Shown: positions 1 to 10,062, counted from the stretch's first letter. The stretch is 64,000 bases of DNA from JAJDNH01 sp964552395 (GCA_964552395.1 CAZKGM010000007.1:54645-118644); one strand, 5' to 3'. Notes: generated from the sequence alone by a model not told the origin. Made by a program: numbers and translations.

Positions 1-1
1 G

Positions 2-1465
2 CGGGTGACCGGCCGGGCGGTGCTGCTGACGACGGGGACCTTCCTCGGCGGGCTCCTGCACACCGGCGACGAAAGGCGGGATGGCGGGCGGTTCGGCGAG
101 CCGGCGAGCCACGGGCTGGGGAGGGACCTGGCGGGGCTCGGCCTGGAGCTGCGTCGCTACAAGACTGGGACGCCGCCGCGGCTGCATCGCGATAGCCTCG
201 ATTACGCGCGGCTGCGAGAGCAGCGAGGCGACGAGTCGCCGTTGCCGTTCTCGTGGCGGACTCGAGAGGTCCGCAACCGGGTCTCCTGCTGGGTCACCCG
301 GACGCCACCGCTGGTACGTACGATCGTCAACGAGAACCTCGACCGATCGCCGCTGTACAGCGGCCGCATCGCCGGCACTGGTCCCCGCTACTGCCCGTCG
401 ATCGAGGACAAGGTGGTGCGTTTCCCCGACCACGAGGAGCACACCGTGTTCCTCGAGCCGGAGGGGCTGACGACACCGAGCGTTTATGTCAACGGCCTGT
501 CGACAAGCCTGCCGCGTGATGTCCAGGAGCGTATCGTGCACGCGGTGCCGGGCCTCGAGAGGGCGTGCTTCCTGCGTCATGGCTATGCCGTGGAGTACGA
601 CGTCGTGGCAGCGGTGCAGGTGGGTCGGACCTTGCGCGTCCGCGGCCTCGATAACCTGTACCTGGCGGGGCAGGTGCTTGGCACCTCCGGCTATGAGGAG
701 GCGGCGGCCCAGGGGCTGCTAGCGGGGGTCAATGCAATCCTCGAGGGCCGCAGCCGGGAGCCCCTGTGCCTGGGCCGGGAGGAGGCCTACATTGGGGTCC
801 TGATCGACGACCTGATCACTCGGGATCACCGTGAACCGTACCGGATGATGACCTCGCGGGCGGAGCACCGGTTGCTGCTCGGGGTCGACTCGGCGCGGGA
901 GCGGCTGATGGCGCGGGGCGTCGCTCTTGGGCTGGTACCGGAGCGAGCGTTTCACGTGGAACGACGGCGGTGGAAGGCGCGCGACAGGGTGGCGGCTGCG
1001 CTGGAGTCCGAACGCGTCAACTCGGACAACGAGACGGCGGCGGCGCTTCTCGATCTTGCCGGCGTCGATCTGCGGCGAGCAACGACGTGGGCGGCGTTGC
1101 TCAGGCGCCCCGATCTGGAGGCCGGCGCCGTCGCAGCGCGGATTCCCGGCCTTGCCGAGCTCAGCGACGAGGACCGCAGCGTGGTCGTGTCACGGCTGCG
1201 CTACGCCGGCTACCTGGAACGACATCAGCGCGAGAGGGAACGAGTGCGGCGGCTGCGCGCTCGCCGCATCCCCGAGACCTTGCTGGCTGGCGGCGCTCCG
1301 GGGCTGTCGCGGGAGGTGGCGGAGCTGCTGGCCCATCACCAGCCCGCAACGCTCGCCGACGCCGAGCAGCTGCCGGGCATGACGCCGGCGGCGATGGCGA
1401 TTCTCGCCGGCCGTGTCGCGAGTGAGGGGCGGAAGACCGGCGCCGGCGGAGATCCCGGTGGCTGA
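2..1465 (+). CDS. mnmG: MnmG (GidA), tRNA uridine-34 carboxymethylaminomethyl modification enzyme, 5' truncated
   Basis: This is the C-terminal 487 codons of the FAD-dependent enzyme that works with MnmE to make the cmnm5 modification of U34 in certain tRNAs. The reading frame is open to the window edge; the family is about 620 residues, so roughly the first 130-150 are missing. Family motifs seen include RYKTGTPPR, RYCPSIEDK, and the FAD-region stretch LAGQVLGTSGYEEAAAQG near residues 221-238 of the fragment. The rsmG start overlaps its stop, the classic gidA-gidB arrangement. A parS-like site lies inside the gene at 948-963. Confidence 0.95.
   Translation, partial: RVTGRAVLLTTGTFLGGLLHTGDERRDGGRFGEPASHGLGRDLAGLGLELRRYKTGTPPRLHRDSLDYARLREQRGDESPLPFSWRTREVRNRVSCWVTRTPPLVRTIVNENLDRSPLYSGRIAGTGPRYCPSIEDKVVRFPDHEEHTVFLEPEGLTTPSVYVNGLSTSLPRDVQERIVHAVPGLERACFLRHGYAVEYDVVAAVQVGRTLRVRGLDNLYLAGQVLGTSGYEEAAAQGLLAGVNAILEGRSREPLCLGREEAYIGVLIDDLITRDHREPYRMMTSRAEHRLLLGVDSARERLMARGVALGLVPERAFHVERRRWKARDRVAAALESERVNSDNETAAALLDLAGVDLRRATTWAALLRRPDLEAGAVAARIPGLAELSDEDRSVVVSRLRYAGYLERHQRERERVRRLRARRIPETLLAGGAPGLSREVAELLAHHQPATLADAEQLPGMTPAAMAILAGRVASEGRKTGAGGDPGG
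948..963. promoter_or_regulatory. Candidate second parS centromere-like site inside mnmG
   Basis: The sequence CGTTTCACGTGGAACG matches the bacterial parS consensus TGTTTCACGTGAAACA at 13 of 16 positions, and its inner 14 bases differ from a perfect parS core by one base. It encodes part of AFHVERR in mnmG. Its closeness to parAB and to the better site at 2055-2070 supports it; ParB binding is inferred. Confidence 0.5.
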
Positions 1466-2066
1466 GGAGCTCTGGGGGCTGCTCGCTGAGCACGTCACCG
1501 ACGCCGGGATCCGAGCTCGCCTTGCCCAATACCTGACGCTTCTCGAGCGGTGGGCTGGGACCCACAACCTGGTCGGCGCGGCGACACCGGAAGAGCTGGT
1601 GCGACGGCACGTGGTCGAGGCGCTCGCCGGCCTGCGGGCGCTGCCGCCGGCGCCGGGTCTGCTAGTCGACGTTGGGAGCGGAGCGGGGCTTCCGGGGGTG
1701 CCGCTGCTGTGTGCAGCTGCCGGTTGGCGCGGGCTGTTGGTGGAGCCTCGGCAGAAGCGGTGGGCTTTCCTGCGTCTCGTCATCCGCGAGCTGGCGCTGG
1801 ATGCCGAGGCGGTGCGCACCCGGTTCGAGGAGCTTGGCGACGATGTCGGGGAGATCTCGGTCGTCTGCTCGCGAGCGCTCGGACGGCACGAGGAGCTCCT
1901 ACGCTGGGCACGACCGCGGCTGGCCGACGGCGGCAAGGTGGTGCTGTGGACGACGGCTGATGCCGCCGCCGACCTCGCTCGGAGGGCCGGATGGCGTGTG
2001 GTAAGCTCACCGCTGCCCGGCCTCCGAAGCGGTCGACTGGCGGAACTTCAGCCATGTTTCACGTGA
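1458..2066 (+). CDS. rsmG: RsmG (GidB), 16S rRNA (guanine-527-N7)-methyltransferase
   Basis: This SAM-dependent enzyme methylates N7 of G527 in 16S rRNA. The Rossmann SAM-binding motif VDVGSGAGLPGVPL lies near residues 68-81. The GTG at 1458 is chosen because GGCGGAG sits 7 bases upstream and the protein then has the usual length of about 202 residues; an in-frame start at 1413 would overlap mnmG by over 50 bases. The gene overlaps the mnmG stop and its own end overlaps the start of parA, so mnmG-rsmG-parA-parB look co-transcribed. Confidence 0.93.
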   Translation: MAEELWGLLAEHVTDAGIRARLAQYLTLLERWAGTHNLVGAATPEELVRRHVVEALAGLRALPPAPGLLVDVGSGAGLPGVPLLCAAAGWRGLLVEPRQKRWAFLRLVIRELALDAEAVRTRFEELGDDVGEISVVCSRALGRHEELLRWARPRLADGGKVVLWTTADAAADLARRAGWRVVSSPLPGLRSGRLAELQPCFT

Positions 2067-2842
2067 AACGTCGCATTGTGGCGGTTGCCAACCAGAAGGG
2101 CGGCGTGGGGAAGACCACAACCGCCATCAACCTCGGTGCGGCCCTCGCAGCGTACGAACACGAGACCCTCCTGGTCGATCTGGACCCGCAGTCCAACTGC
2201 ACCTCGGGGGTGGGAGTTCAGGGGCGGAATGGTGGTCCGACGACGTATCAGATGGTGACGGGAGCGGCATCCCACCAGGATGTCGTGCGCTCCACGGCGT
2301 TTCCACACCTTGGAATCCTGCCTGCGACCGCGGACCTGGCCGGCGCGGAGGTTGAGCTCGTCGGGATGGTCGGTCGCGAGTTCAGGCTGCGGGATGCCCT
2401 TTCGACTACCGACGGCTACCGCTTCATCTTCGTCGACTGTCCCCCGTCGCTCGGCCTTCTCACCATCAACGCGCTGGCGGCGGCTGATGCTCTCCTGGTT
2501 CCGATCCAGTGCGAGTACTTCGCTCTCGAGGGCGTCTCCGACCTCATGCGAACCGTCGACGAGGTGCGGCGCTTCCTCAACCCGTCGCTCGTCATCGACG
2601 GGGTCCTGCTGACCATGTACGACGAGCGCACCAATCTCTCACAGCAGGTTGCCGAGGAGGTACGCTCGGTGCTCGGAGACCTCGTGTTCAACACTATCGT
2701 GCCGCGCAACGTACGCCTCGCGGAGGCGCCGTCCTTCGGACGCCCCATTCACGCCTACGATCTCCGCAGCCGCGGCTCACAGGCCTACCTCGCGCTCGGA
2801 CGCGAGTACCTGAGGCGACTCGAGGTGTGCCGTGGCACGTAA
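2054..2842 (+). CDS. parA: ParA (Soj) chromosome-partitioning ATPase
   Basis: ParA is a Walker-type ATPase that binds DNA non-specifically and moves ParB-parS complexes to segregate the origin. The deviant Walker A motif KGGVGKTT is at residues 15-22, and VDLDPQSN follows at 41-48. Length is 262 residues, normal for chromosomal ParA. The ATG at 2054 is chosen because it gives MFHVKR, an N-terminus created by an embedded parS site and seen in other ParA proteins. The gene overlaps rsmG upstream by 13 bases and parB downstream by 11. Confidence 0.95.
   Translation: MFHVKRRIVAVANQKGGVGKTTTAINLGAALAAYEHETLLVDLDPQSNCTSGVGVQGRNGGPTTYQMVTGAASHQDVVRSTAFPHLGILPATADLAGAEVELVGMVGREFRLRDALSTTDGYRFIFVDCPPSLGLLTINALAAADALLVPIQCEYFALEGVSDLMRTVDEVRRFLNPSLVIDGVLLTMYDERTNLSQQVAEEVRSVLGDLVFNTIVPRNVRLAEAPSFGRPIHAYDLRSRGSQAYLALGREYLRRLEVCRGT
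2055..2070. promoter_or_regulatory. parS site overlapping the parA start codon
   Basis: TGTTTCACGTGAAACG matches the parS consensus at 15 of 16 positions and contains the perfect 14-base palindrome GTTTCACGTGAAAC. It begins at the second base of the parA ATG and encodes FHVKR. ParB loaded here could repress parA as well as seed the partition complex; that regulatory role is inference. Confidence 0.92.
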
Positions 2843-3713
2843 GCAGGCGCTGGGCCGCGGCCTGAAGGCGTTGATTCCGGACACCCCCCACGTTCGGTCG
2901 GGCCTGGCCGAGATCCCGGTCGGGCGGATCAGGCCCAACCCGAGCCAGCCGCGCCACCGGTTCGACGCGGCCGCGCTCGACGAGCTCGCGTCCTCGATCG
3001 CCGAGCACGGAGTCCTGCAGCCGCTGCTGGTGGCGGAGGACGGTGACCGAGGCTACGTCCTGATCGCCGGTGAGCGGCGCCTGCGAGCCGCCGAGAAGGC
3101 CGGTCTGGCGGCGGTTCCGGCCGTCGTTCGCGAGCGCCTCGACGGCGAAGGGGAACTGGCCCTCGCACTGGTCGAGAACTTGCAGCGGAGTGACCTCACG
3201 CCGCTCGAGGAAGCCCACGCCTTCTCGCACCTGCGGGACTCCCTCGGGCTGTCTCAAGAACAGATTGCAAAGCGCGTCGGTATTGATCGCAGCACGGTTT
3301 CAAATGCTCTTCGTCTGCTGAAGCTAGAGCCAGAGATCCAGGTCATGGTCGACGAGGGACGGATCACCGCGGGCCATGCTCGGACGCTGCTGGCGATCCC
3401 GGATGGTGCCGACAGGCTGAGCTGGGCGCAACGCGCGGCGGCCGGGGCGGCAACTGTCCGTGACCTGGAACGCGCCGCCTCAGGGCGGCGCACCGTGAAG
3501 GCGTCTGCCGGAATCGGCGCCGCGAAGCGGCGACCGGTCGACCCCAATCTCCGGGCAGCAGAAGAGCGGCTCGGCCTCCGCCTCGGCGCGCGAGTCGAGA
3601 TCCGATCGCGCCGGAGGGGATCCACGATACTCATCGACTGCCGCGATCAGGCCGAGCTGATCCGGGTGTTCGATCGACTGATGGGAGAGGAATCTGATGC
3701 GGCGGAATCATGA
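2832..3713 (+). CDS. parB: ParB (Spo0J) partition protein, CTPase and parS-binding
   Basis: ParB binds parS, hydrolyses CTP, slides as a clamp and stimulates ParA. The N-terminal domain has ALGRGLKALI (6-15, the ParA-contacting tail), the GERRLRA box (80-86) that forms the CTP/clamp region, and ENLQRSDLTPLEEA (115-128). A helix-turn-helix follows at about 139-165 (LSQEQIAKRVGIDRSTVSNA), then a C-terminal dimerisation region. Length is 293 residues. It starts with GTG overlapping the parA stop, and its 3' end overlaps the bactofilin start by 17 bases. Confidence 0.95.
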   Translation: MARKQALGRGLKALIPDTPHVRSGLAEIPVGRIRPNPSQPRHRFDAAALDELASSIAEHGVLQPLLVAEDGDRGYVLIAGERRLRAAEKAGLAAVPAVVRERLDGEGELALALVENLQRSDLTPLEEAHAFSHLRDSLGLSQEQIAKRVGIDRSTVSNALRLLKLEPEIQVMVDEGRITAGHARTLLAIPDGADRLSWAQRAAAGAATVRDLERAASGRRTVKASAGIGAAKRRPVDPNLRAAEERLGLRLGARVEIRSRRRGSTILIDCRDQAELIRVFDRLMGEESDAAES

Positions 3714-4065
3714 GGCCCTGAACGGCTTTGTCGACCCGGGATGCCGGATTCATGGCGAGCTGGAGTTTGAAAGCTCCTTTCGTGTCGACGGCACCGTCGA
3801 CGGCACCGTCCGCTCGAAGGCGGAGCTGGTGATCGGCGAACGTGGGGTCGTGGAGGGCGAGGTGCACGTGGCCCGCTGCCTTGTCGGCGGCACGGTCCGC
3901 GGCCGGATCATCGCCACCGAGCTGGTGCAGCTGCACGCCTCCGCCAAGGTCTGGGGGGACATTCAGACGCCGGCGCTGGTCATGGAGGAGGGCGCTTTCC
4001 TCGAGGGCAAGATCGCCATGGAAGCCCCGAAGAGCCAACCAACGGCGGCGAAGGAGTCGCCTTGA
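3697..4065 (+). CDS. Bactofilin-family cytoskeletal protein
   Basis: Bactofilins polymerise without nucleotide into filaments that scaffold cell-shape and polarity proteins. The protein is 122 residues with the short beta-helix repeat pattern of the family (for example FRVDGTVDGTV, GERGVVEGEV, CLVGGTVRGRI, SAKVWGDI) between about residues 9 and 108, with short tails and no membrane segment. Its start lies inside the end of parB, so it is translated with the partition genes. In Myxococcus, bactofilins organise ParAB at the poles, so a role in origin positioning is a reasonable inference. Confidence 0.88.
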   Translation: MRRNHEALNGFVDPGCRIHGELEFESSFRVDGTVDGTVRSKAELVIGERGVVEGEVHVARCLVGGTVRGRIIATELVQLHASAKVWGDIQTPALVMEEGAFLEGKIAMEAPKSQPTAAKESP

Positions 4066-4090
4066 CCCAGTGCGCGATCTTTGTTAGCTT
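4062..4090 (+). promoter_or_regulatory. Promoter of the ATP synthase operon
   Basis: TTGACC at 4062-4067, a 17-base spacer and TAGCTT at 4085-4090 form a sigma-70-type promoter overlapping the bactofilin stop codon. The predicted start is near 4097, giving a leader of about 39 bases with AGGAG at 4125-4129 ahead of the first gene. The same -10 hexamer occurs in the promoters at 10057 and 12387. Confidence 0.75.
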
Positions 4091-4135
4091 GAGCCGCCCT
4101 GCGGCAGCAGGAGAGGATCTCGCCAGGAGCGGCGC

Positions 4136-4567
4136 ATGACCCCACCAAACCTGTCCTTGCTCCTCATCATGGGTTGCTTCTGGGTGGCCTACCTGATCAT
4201 CCGCAGCTTCTTGCTCGGTCCGATCGCGGCGGTCACCACCGAGCGGAAGCGCCGGCTCGACGATGCCGAGGCCACATGGAGCACCAAGCACGAGGAGTAC
4301 AGGGCTGCCACCGAGCGCCTCGAGAGCGAGCTCGAAGAGGCGGCCCGCGGCGCCAGCCAGCGCCGGGCCGAGGTTCGGAAGCAGGCGCTGTCGTCCCGCC
4401 AGGATCGTCTTACCGCAGCGCGGTCGGAGGCCGATCAGCGGCTGCAGGCAGCGCTGGACCGGCTGGGCGGTGATGCCAAGGCCGCGCGCGACGACCTCCG
4501 TCAGCGTGCGGTGACGCTCGCCGGCGTGCTCGCCTCGCATCTACTCGAGCGAGAGGTGGCACGATGA
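4136..4567 (+). CDS. ATP synthase F0 subunit b' (AtpF-type, first copy)
   Basis: This is a peripheral-stalk subunit that links F0 to F1. One hydrophobic segment lies at about residues 7-26, then the chain is a long, charged coiled coil (for example TERKRRLDDAEA, LESELEEAARGA). Length is 143 residues, slightly short for b. There is no signal peptide. It precedes a second b-type gene with a 4-base overlap, the pattern of bacteria that build the stalk from a b/b' heterodimer. The division of roles between the two copies is inferred. Confidence 0.85.
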   Translation: MTPPNLSLLLIMGCFWVAYLIIRSFLLGPIAAVTTERKRRLDDAEATWSTKHEEYRAATERLESELEEAARGASQRRAEVRKQALSSRQDRLTAARSEADQRLQAALDRLGGDAKAARDDLRQRAVTLAGVLASHLLEREVAR

Positions 4568-5127
4568 GGCCGGTGATCCTCTGCTTTCTCGCGCTCACGG
4601 CCGTGGCGGCGCCGGTGGCGGCCGCGGAAGGCACGACCTTCGGCATTCCCGACCCGTGGTGGAAGCTGGTCAACCTGCTTCTTTTCCTGTTCGCCCTGAT
4701 CTGGTTCATCGGCCGTCCGCTGGGCAGGTTCCTCGAGGATCGGCGACTGGGGATTCGTGCCGCGCTCGACGACGCACAGGAGAAGCTCGAGCGGGCGGAG
4801 GCGCTGCGCGCCGAGATCGCCGTTCGCCTCGAGCGTGTCGAGAGTGAGGTCGCAGAGGTGCGTGAGCGCGCCGAGCGCGAGGCGCAGGCCGAGGCCGAGC
4901 AGCTGGCCGCAGAGACTGGGACCGAGGAGCGGCGCTTTCTGCGCCGGGTCGAGGACGAGATCGAGAGGCGGACGGCCGAAACCCGCCGACAGCTCGCGCG
5001 CGATGCGGTTGACCTGACTGCTGAGATGGCGAAAGAGCTGCTGGCCAAAGAGCTGACTGATGCAGACCGGGCACGCCTGCTCGACAAGAGCCTGGCCGCC
5101 ATGGGCTCGTTGCAGAGGAAGGACTGA
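4564..5127 (+). CDS. atpF: ATP synthase F0 subunit b (AtpF)
   Basis: This is the second peripheral-stalk subunit. The N-terminus looks like a cleavable signal sequence (residues 1-21, ending PVAAAEG), followed by a membrane helix at about 34-52 (VNLLLFLFALIWFIG) and a long coiled coil rich in E, R and A. Length is 187 residues. It overlaps the b' gene by ATGA and is separated from atpH by two bases. Long b subunits with an N-terminal presequence occur in several non-model phyla. Confidence 0.88.
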   Translation: MRPVILCFLALTAVAAPVAAAEGTTFGIPDPWWKLVNLLLFLFALIWFIGRPLGRFLEDRRLGIRAALDDAQEKLERAEALRAEIAVRLERVESEVAEVRERAEREAQAEAEQLAAETGTEERRFLRRVEDEIERRTAETRRQLARDAVDLTAEMAKELLAKELTDADRARLLDKSLAAMGSLQRKD

Positions 5128-5129
5128 CC

Positions 5130-5684
5130 ATGGGACGTTTTCGTGCGGCACCGTACGCGAAGGCGCTGCATGCGGTGGTGCTCTCCTCGGCGCCCGAGCG
5201 CGAGGAGGGTGTGACCGCGGATCTCGAACGGCTCAGCCAGGCGTTCGCAGCGGTGCCGGATCTTAACCGCGTCCTGGTCACACCGGTGGTCGCACCGGAG
5301 GTGAAGGCCGTGATACTCGACCAGGTGCTCGACGCGCTCGCCATCGAAGAGCCGACGCGACGCTTCATCCATGTCGTGCAGCGTCATTACAGGACCGAGC
5401 ACCTTGCGAAGATCCTTGACGCCTACAGCGGCCTGGTTGACCGCCGCCACGGGCGTGTGCATGCACGGGTCGAGATCGCGTCGCCGCTGCAGGAGCGCGA
5501 GCGCCGAGCCATCGTCGACGCGCTCTCCCGCGTGACCGAGGCCGCGGTGTTCGCTGACTTCGAGCACAGCCCCGAGCTGCTCGCCGGCTTCCGTGCCACC
5601 GTCGGTTCGCGGGTATTTGACGGGTCACTCACCGGCCAGCTCGAGCAGCTGCGCCGGAATATCGCCTCCGAACAGTTCCAATAG
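5130..5684 (+). CDS. atpH: ATP synthase F1 subunit delta
   Basis: The delta subunit caps the F1 head and joins it to the b/b' stalk. Family features are RAAPYAKALHAVV near the N-terminus, the central helix with FIHVVQRHYRTEHL (about residues 76-89), and the C-terminal beta motif SPELLAGFRATVGSRVFDGS. Length is 184 residues. The start ATG follows AGGAAGGAC closely, two bases after the stop of atpF. Confidence 0.93.
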   Translation: MGRFRAAPYAKALHAVVLSSAPEREEGVTADLERLSQAFAAVPDLNRVLVTPVVAPEVKAVILDQVLDALAIEEPTRRFIHVVQRHYRTEHLAKILDAYSGLVDRRHGRVHARVEIASPLQERERRAIVDALSRVTEAAVFADFEHSPELLAGFRATVGSRVFDGSLTGQLEQLRRNIASEQFQ

Positions 5685-5704
5685 AGGGCCAGCAGAGGGA
5701 AGGT

Positions 5705-7229
<1,525 letters not shown>

Positions 7230-7243
<14 letters not shown>

Positions 7244-8090
7244 GGATCTGCGCCGGAGGATCCGCTCCGTCAAGGGTACGCAGCAGATCACCAAGGCCAT
7301 GCAGATGGTCGCCGCCGCCAAGCTGCGGCGCGCCCAGCAGAGAATGGTGCAGGCGCGTCCCTACTCCGCGACGCTGGCACGAGTGCTGGCCAGCCTCGCC
7401 GCGCGGACCGAGTACACGCATCCGCTGCTCACTCCCTCGCAGGCCGAGACGGCGTGGTTGGTCGTGATCACCTCCGACAAGGGCCTGTGCGGCGCCTTCA
7501 ACAACAATCTCCTCCGCGAGGCCGGAGCGCTCGTGGACTCGGACCGCTGGGAGTCGGTCGAGATCGTGGCCGTTGGCAAGAAGGCGGTAGATTTCTTCCG
7601 CAAGCGACGGAATGCGGTGGTCCACGCCGAGACCGAGATGATGTCCCACCTGACGGCGAAGGACGGGCCCAGGCTGGCCGACGACTTCATCCGGTCCTAT
7701 ACCTCAGGACAGGTGGGCTCGGTGTGGCTGATGTACAACCGGTTCCTGTCGCTGATCCGGCACGAGCGGGTGCTGGCACGGCTGCTGCCGGTGGAACCTC
7801 CCACCGGCCCTGCTGTCGCCGAGCCCAACGTCGACTACATCTATGAGCCCGACGCCGCGACCATCCTCGCCGAGCTGCTACCGCGGCACGTCCAGGTTCA
7901 GGTGCAGACGGCGCTGTACGACTCGGCGGCCGCCGAGCAGGCAGCCCGGATGACGGCAATGGACGCGGCGACGAAGAACGCCCATGACATGATCAAACAC
8001 CTGACGCTGGTCTACAACCGCACGCGCCAGGCCGCCATCACCAAAGAACTCATCGAGATCGTCTCCGGCGCCCAGGCGCTGGAGGAGTAG
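7230..8090 (+). CDS. atpG: ATP synthase F1 subunit gamma
   Basis: Gamma is the rotor shaft that drives conformational change in F1. The N-terminal signature DLRRRIRSVKGTQQITKAM and the C-terminal KNAHDMIKHLTLVYNRTRQAAITKEL are both diagnostic. Length is 286 residues. The start is a TTG at 7230 that overlaps the last 14 bases of atpA; GGAGG at about 7219-7223 sits 6-7 bases upstream, and no ATG lies near the conserved N-terminus. A rare start inside atpA may lower gamma output relative to alpha and beta; that is inference. Confidence 0.95.
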
Positions 8091-8104
8091 GGAGTCGAGC
8101 GGGA

Positions 8105-9550
8105 ATGAACCAGCAGGCAGAAGGTCGCGTTGTCCAGATCATCGGCCCGGTGATCGATGTGGAGTTCTCCGAAGGACACCTGCCCCCCATCTACAACGCG
8201 GTGCAGGTCGTCGATGACGGCGACAAGGGCGAGGTACCGATCGACGTCATCGCCGAGGTCGCGCAGCACCTTGGTGAAAACCGTGCGCGTTGCGTCGCCA
8301 TGCAGCCAACGGACGGCATGGTGCGCGGGATGACAGCCGTCGACCTCGGCGAGCCGATCTCGGTGCCGGTCGGCCGCCATACGCTCGGCAGGGTCATGAA
8401 CGTCATCGGCGAGCCGGTGGACGAGCGCGGTCCGGTCGAGGCCGACGGCCGCCTGCCGATTCACCGCCTGGCGCCGTCTCTCGAGGAGCAGTCGACCGAG
8501 ATCGAGATGTTCGAGACCGGTATCAAGGTCGTCGACCTGCTCGAGCCGTACTCGAAGGGCGGCAAGACCGGCCTCTTCGGCGGCGCTGGCGTCGGCAAGA
8601 CCGTGCTCATCATGGAGCTCATCAACAACGTCGCGCTGCAGCACGGCGGCTTCTCGGTGTTCGCCGGCGTCGGCGAGCGCACGCGCGAGGGCAACGATCT
8701 GTGGCTCGAGATGCAGGAGTCGGGCATCGTCGATCCCTCGGACTGGGAGAAGTCGAAGGTAGCGCTGGTTTACGGGCAAATGACCGAGCCGCCAGGAGCA
8801 CGCCTGCGCGTCGGCCTCACCGGCCTCACCGTCGCCGAGTACTTCCGCGACAGCGAGGGCCAGGACGTGCTGCTGTTCATCGACAACATCTTCCGCTTCA
8901 CTCAGGCGGGCTCCGAGGTGTCGGCGCTGCTCGGCCGCATGCCGTCGGCGGTCGGTTATCAGCCGAATCTGGCGACCGAGATGGGCGAGCTGCAGGAGCG
9001 CATCACGTCGACCAAGAAGGGGTCGATCACCTCGGTGCAGGCGATCTACGTTCCCGCCGACGATCTCACCGACCCGGCGCCGGCCACGGCCTTCGCGCAC
9101 CTCGACGCCACCTCGGTGCTGTCGCGTCAGATCTCGGAGCTCGGCATCTACCCGGCGGTCGATCCGCTGGCCTCGACCTCGCGCCTCCTCGACCCCAGCG
9201 TGGTCGGCGACGAGCACTATCAGGTGGCCCGCGAGGTGCAGCGCATCCTCCAGCGGTACAAGGACCTGCAGGACATCATCGCGATTCTCGGCATCGACGA
9301 GCTGTCCGACGAGGACAAGGTCACGGTGGCGCGGGCGCGCAAGATCCAGCGCTTCCTGTCACAGCCGTTCCATGTCGCCGAGCAGTTCACCGGTTTCGAG
9401 GGACGGTACGTCAAGGTCGAGGACACTGTGCGCGGCTTCAAGATGCTGTGCGCCGGCGAGCTCGACGAGCTGCCAGAGCAGGCATTCCTGTATGTGGGAA
9501 CGATTGAAGAGGCGATCGAGAAGGCCGAGAAGCTGAAGGCGGAGGCGTGA
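8105..9550 (+). CDS. atpD: ATP synthase F1 subunit beta
   Basis: Beta carries the catalytic sites of ATP synthesis. Walker A is GGAGVGKT at residues 159-166; GERTREGNDL, LLFIDNIFRFTQAGSEVSAL and the C-terminal region are canonical. Length is 481 residues. It lies 14 bases after atpG with GGGAG ahead of the ATG. Confidence 0.97.
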   Translation: MNQQAEGRVVQIIGPVIDVEFSEGHLPPIYNAVQVVDDGDKGEVPIDVIAEVAQHLGENRARCVAMQPTDGMVRGMTAVDLGEPISVPVGRHTLGRVMNVIGEPVDERGPVEADGRLPIHRLAPSLEEQSTEIEMFETGIKVVDLLEPYSKGGKTGLFGGAGVGKTVLIMELINNVALQHGGFSVFAGVGERTREGNDLWLEMQESGIVDPSDWEKSKVALVYGQMTEPPGARLRVGLTGLTVAEYFRDSEGQDVLLFIDNIFRFTQAGSEVSALLGRMPSAVGYQPNLATEMGELQERITSTKKGSITSVQAIYVPADDLTDPAPATAFAHLDATSVLSRQISELGIYPAVDPLASTSRLLDPSVVGDEHYQVAREVQRILQRYKDLQDIIAILGIDELSDEDKVTVARARKIQRFLSQPFHVAEQFTGFEGRYVKVEDTVRGFKMLCAGELDELPEQAFLYVGTIEEAIEKAEKLKAEA

Positions 9551-9551
9551 G

Positions 9552-9959
9552 GTGAAGGACCGCCTGCACCTGGAGGTCGTGACCCAGACCCGCCGCGTCC
9601 TCGACGTCGAGGCGGAGGAGGTGCAGCTTCCGGGCACGCTCGGGGTCCTGGGCGTTCTTCCCGGCCACACGCCGCTCCTCACCACCCTCGGTATCGGCGA
9701 GCTGATGTTCCGCAGCGATCACCGCGAGTCCTACCTCGCCCTCCAGTGGGGTTTCGCAGAGGTCCTGCCCGATCGCGTCACCGTTCTCGCCTCGATCGCG
9801 GAGATGCCCGAGGAGATCGATGTCGCGACCGCTGAGCGGGAGCGGGATGAGGCCGAGGTCGCCCTCAAGACCGCCGGCGCGGTGGAGGTCGAGGTGATCA
9901 CGGCGCGCCTGCAGATGGCGCTGACCCGCATCAAGGTCGCCGAGCGGCGCAACGGCTAG
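9552..9959 (+). CDS. atpC: ATP synthase F1 subunit epsilon
   Basis: Epsilon sits at the foot of gamma and regulates ATP hydrolysis. The N-terminal beta-sandwich signature LGVLPGHTPLLTTLGIGEL is present, followed by two C-terminal helices rich in E and A. Length is 135 residues. A GTG start lies one base after the atpD stop. It closes the operon; no atpB (a) or atpE (c) gene follows. Confidence 0.93.
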   Translation: MKDRLHLEVVTQTRRVLDVEAEEVQLPGTLGVLGVLPGHTPLLTTLGIGELMFRSDHRESYLALQWGFAEVLPDRVTVLASIAEMPEEIDVATAERERDEAEVALKTAGAVEVEVITARLQMALTRIKVAERRNG

Positions 9960-9969
9960 CCGGCGTTCG

Positions 9970-9994
9970 TTCGGATGCGCTGCGCTGCTCCGAA
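9970..9994. terminator. Weak hairpin after the ATP synthase operon
   Basis: TTCGGA at 9970-9975 can pair with TCCGAA at 9989-9994 around a GC-rich loop that includes GCGCTGCGC. There is no T-run, so intrinsic termination is uncertain; position just after atpC and before the next promoter is the main support. Confidence 0.3.
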
Positions 9995-10033
9995 GCCTTC
10001 CCATGGCGGATCTGGCGGCACCCGTGCCGGGGT

Positions 10034-10062
10034 TTGACAACGCCGGGGTGCGCCGCTAGCTT
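10034..10062 (+). promoter_or_regulatory. Promoter of the sodium symporter gene
   Basis: A consensus -35 TTGACA (10034-10039) and TAGCTT (10057-10062) are separated by 17 bases. The predicted start near 10069 gives a leader of about 67 bases with GGAGG at 10122-10126. Confidence 0.75.

Noticed and set aside
3860..3872. GTGCACGTGG in the bactofilin gene as a parS site
   Set aside because: The TTTC/GAAA flanks that define parS are missing.
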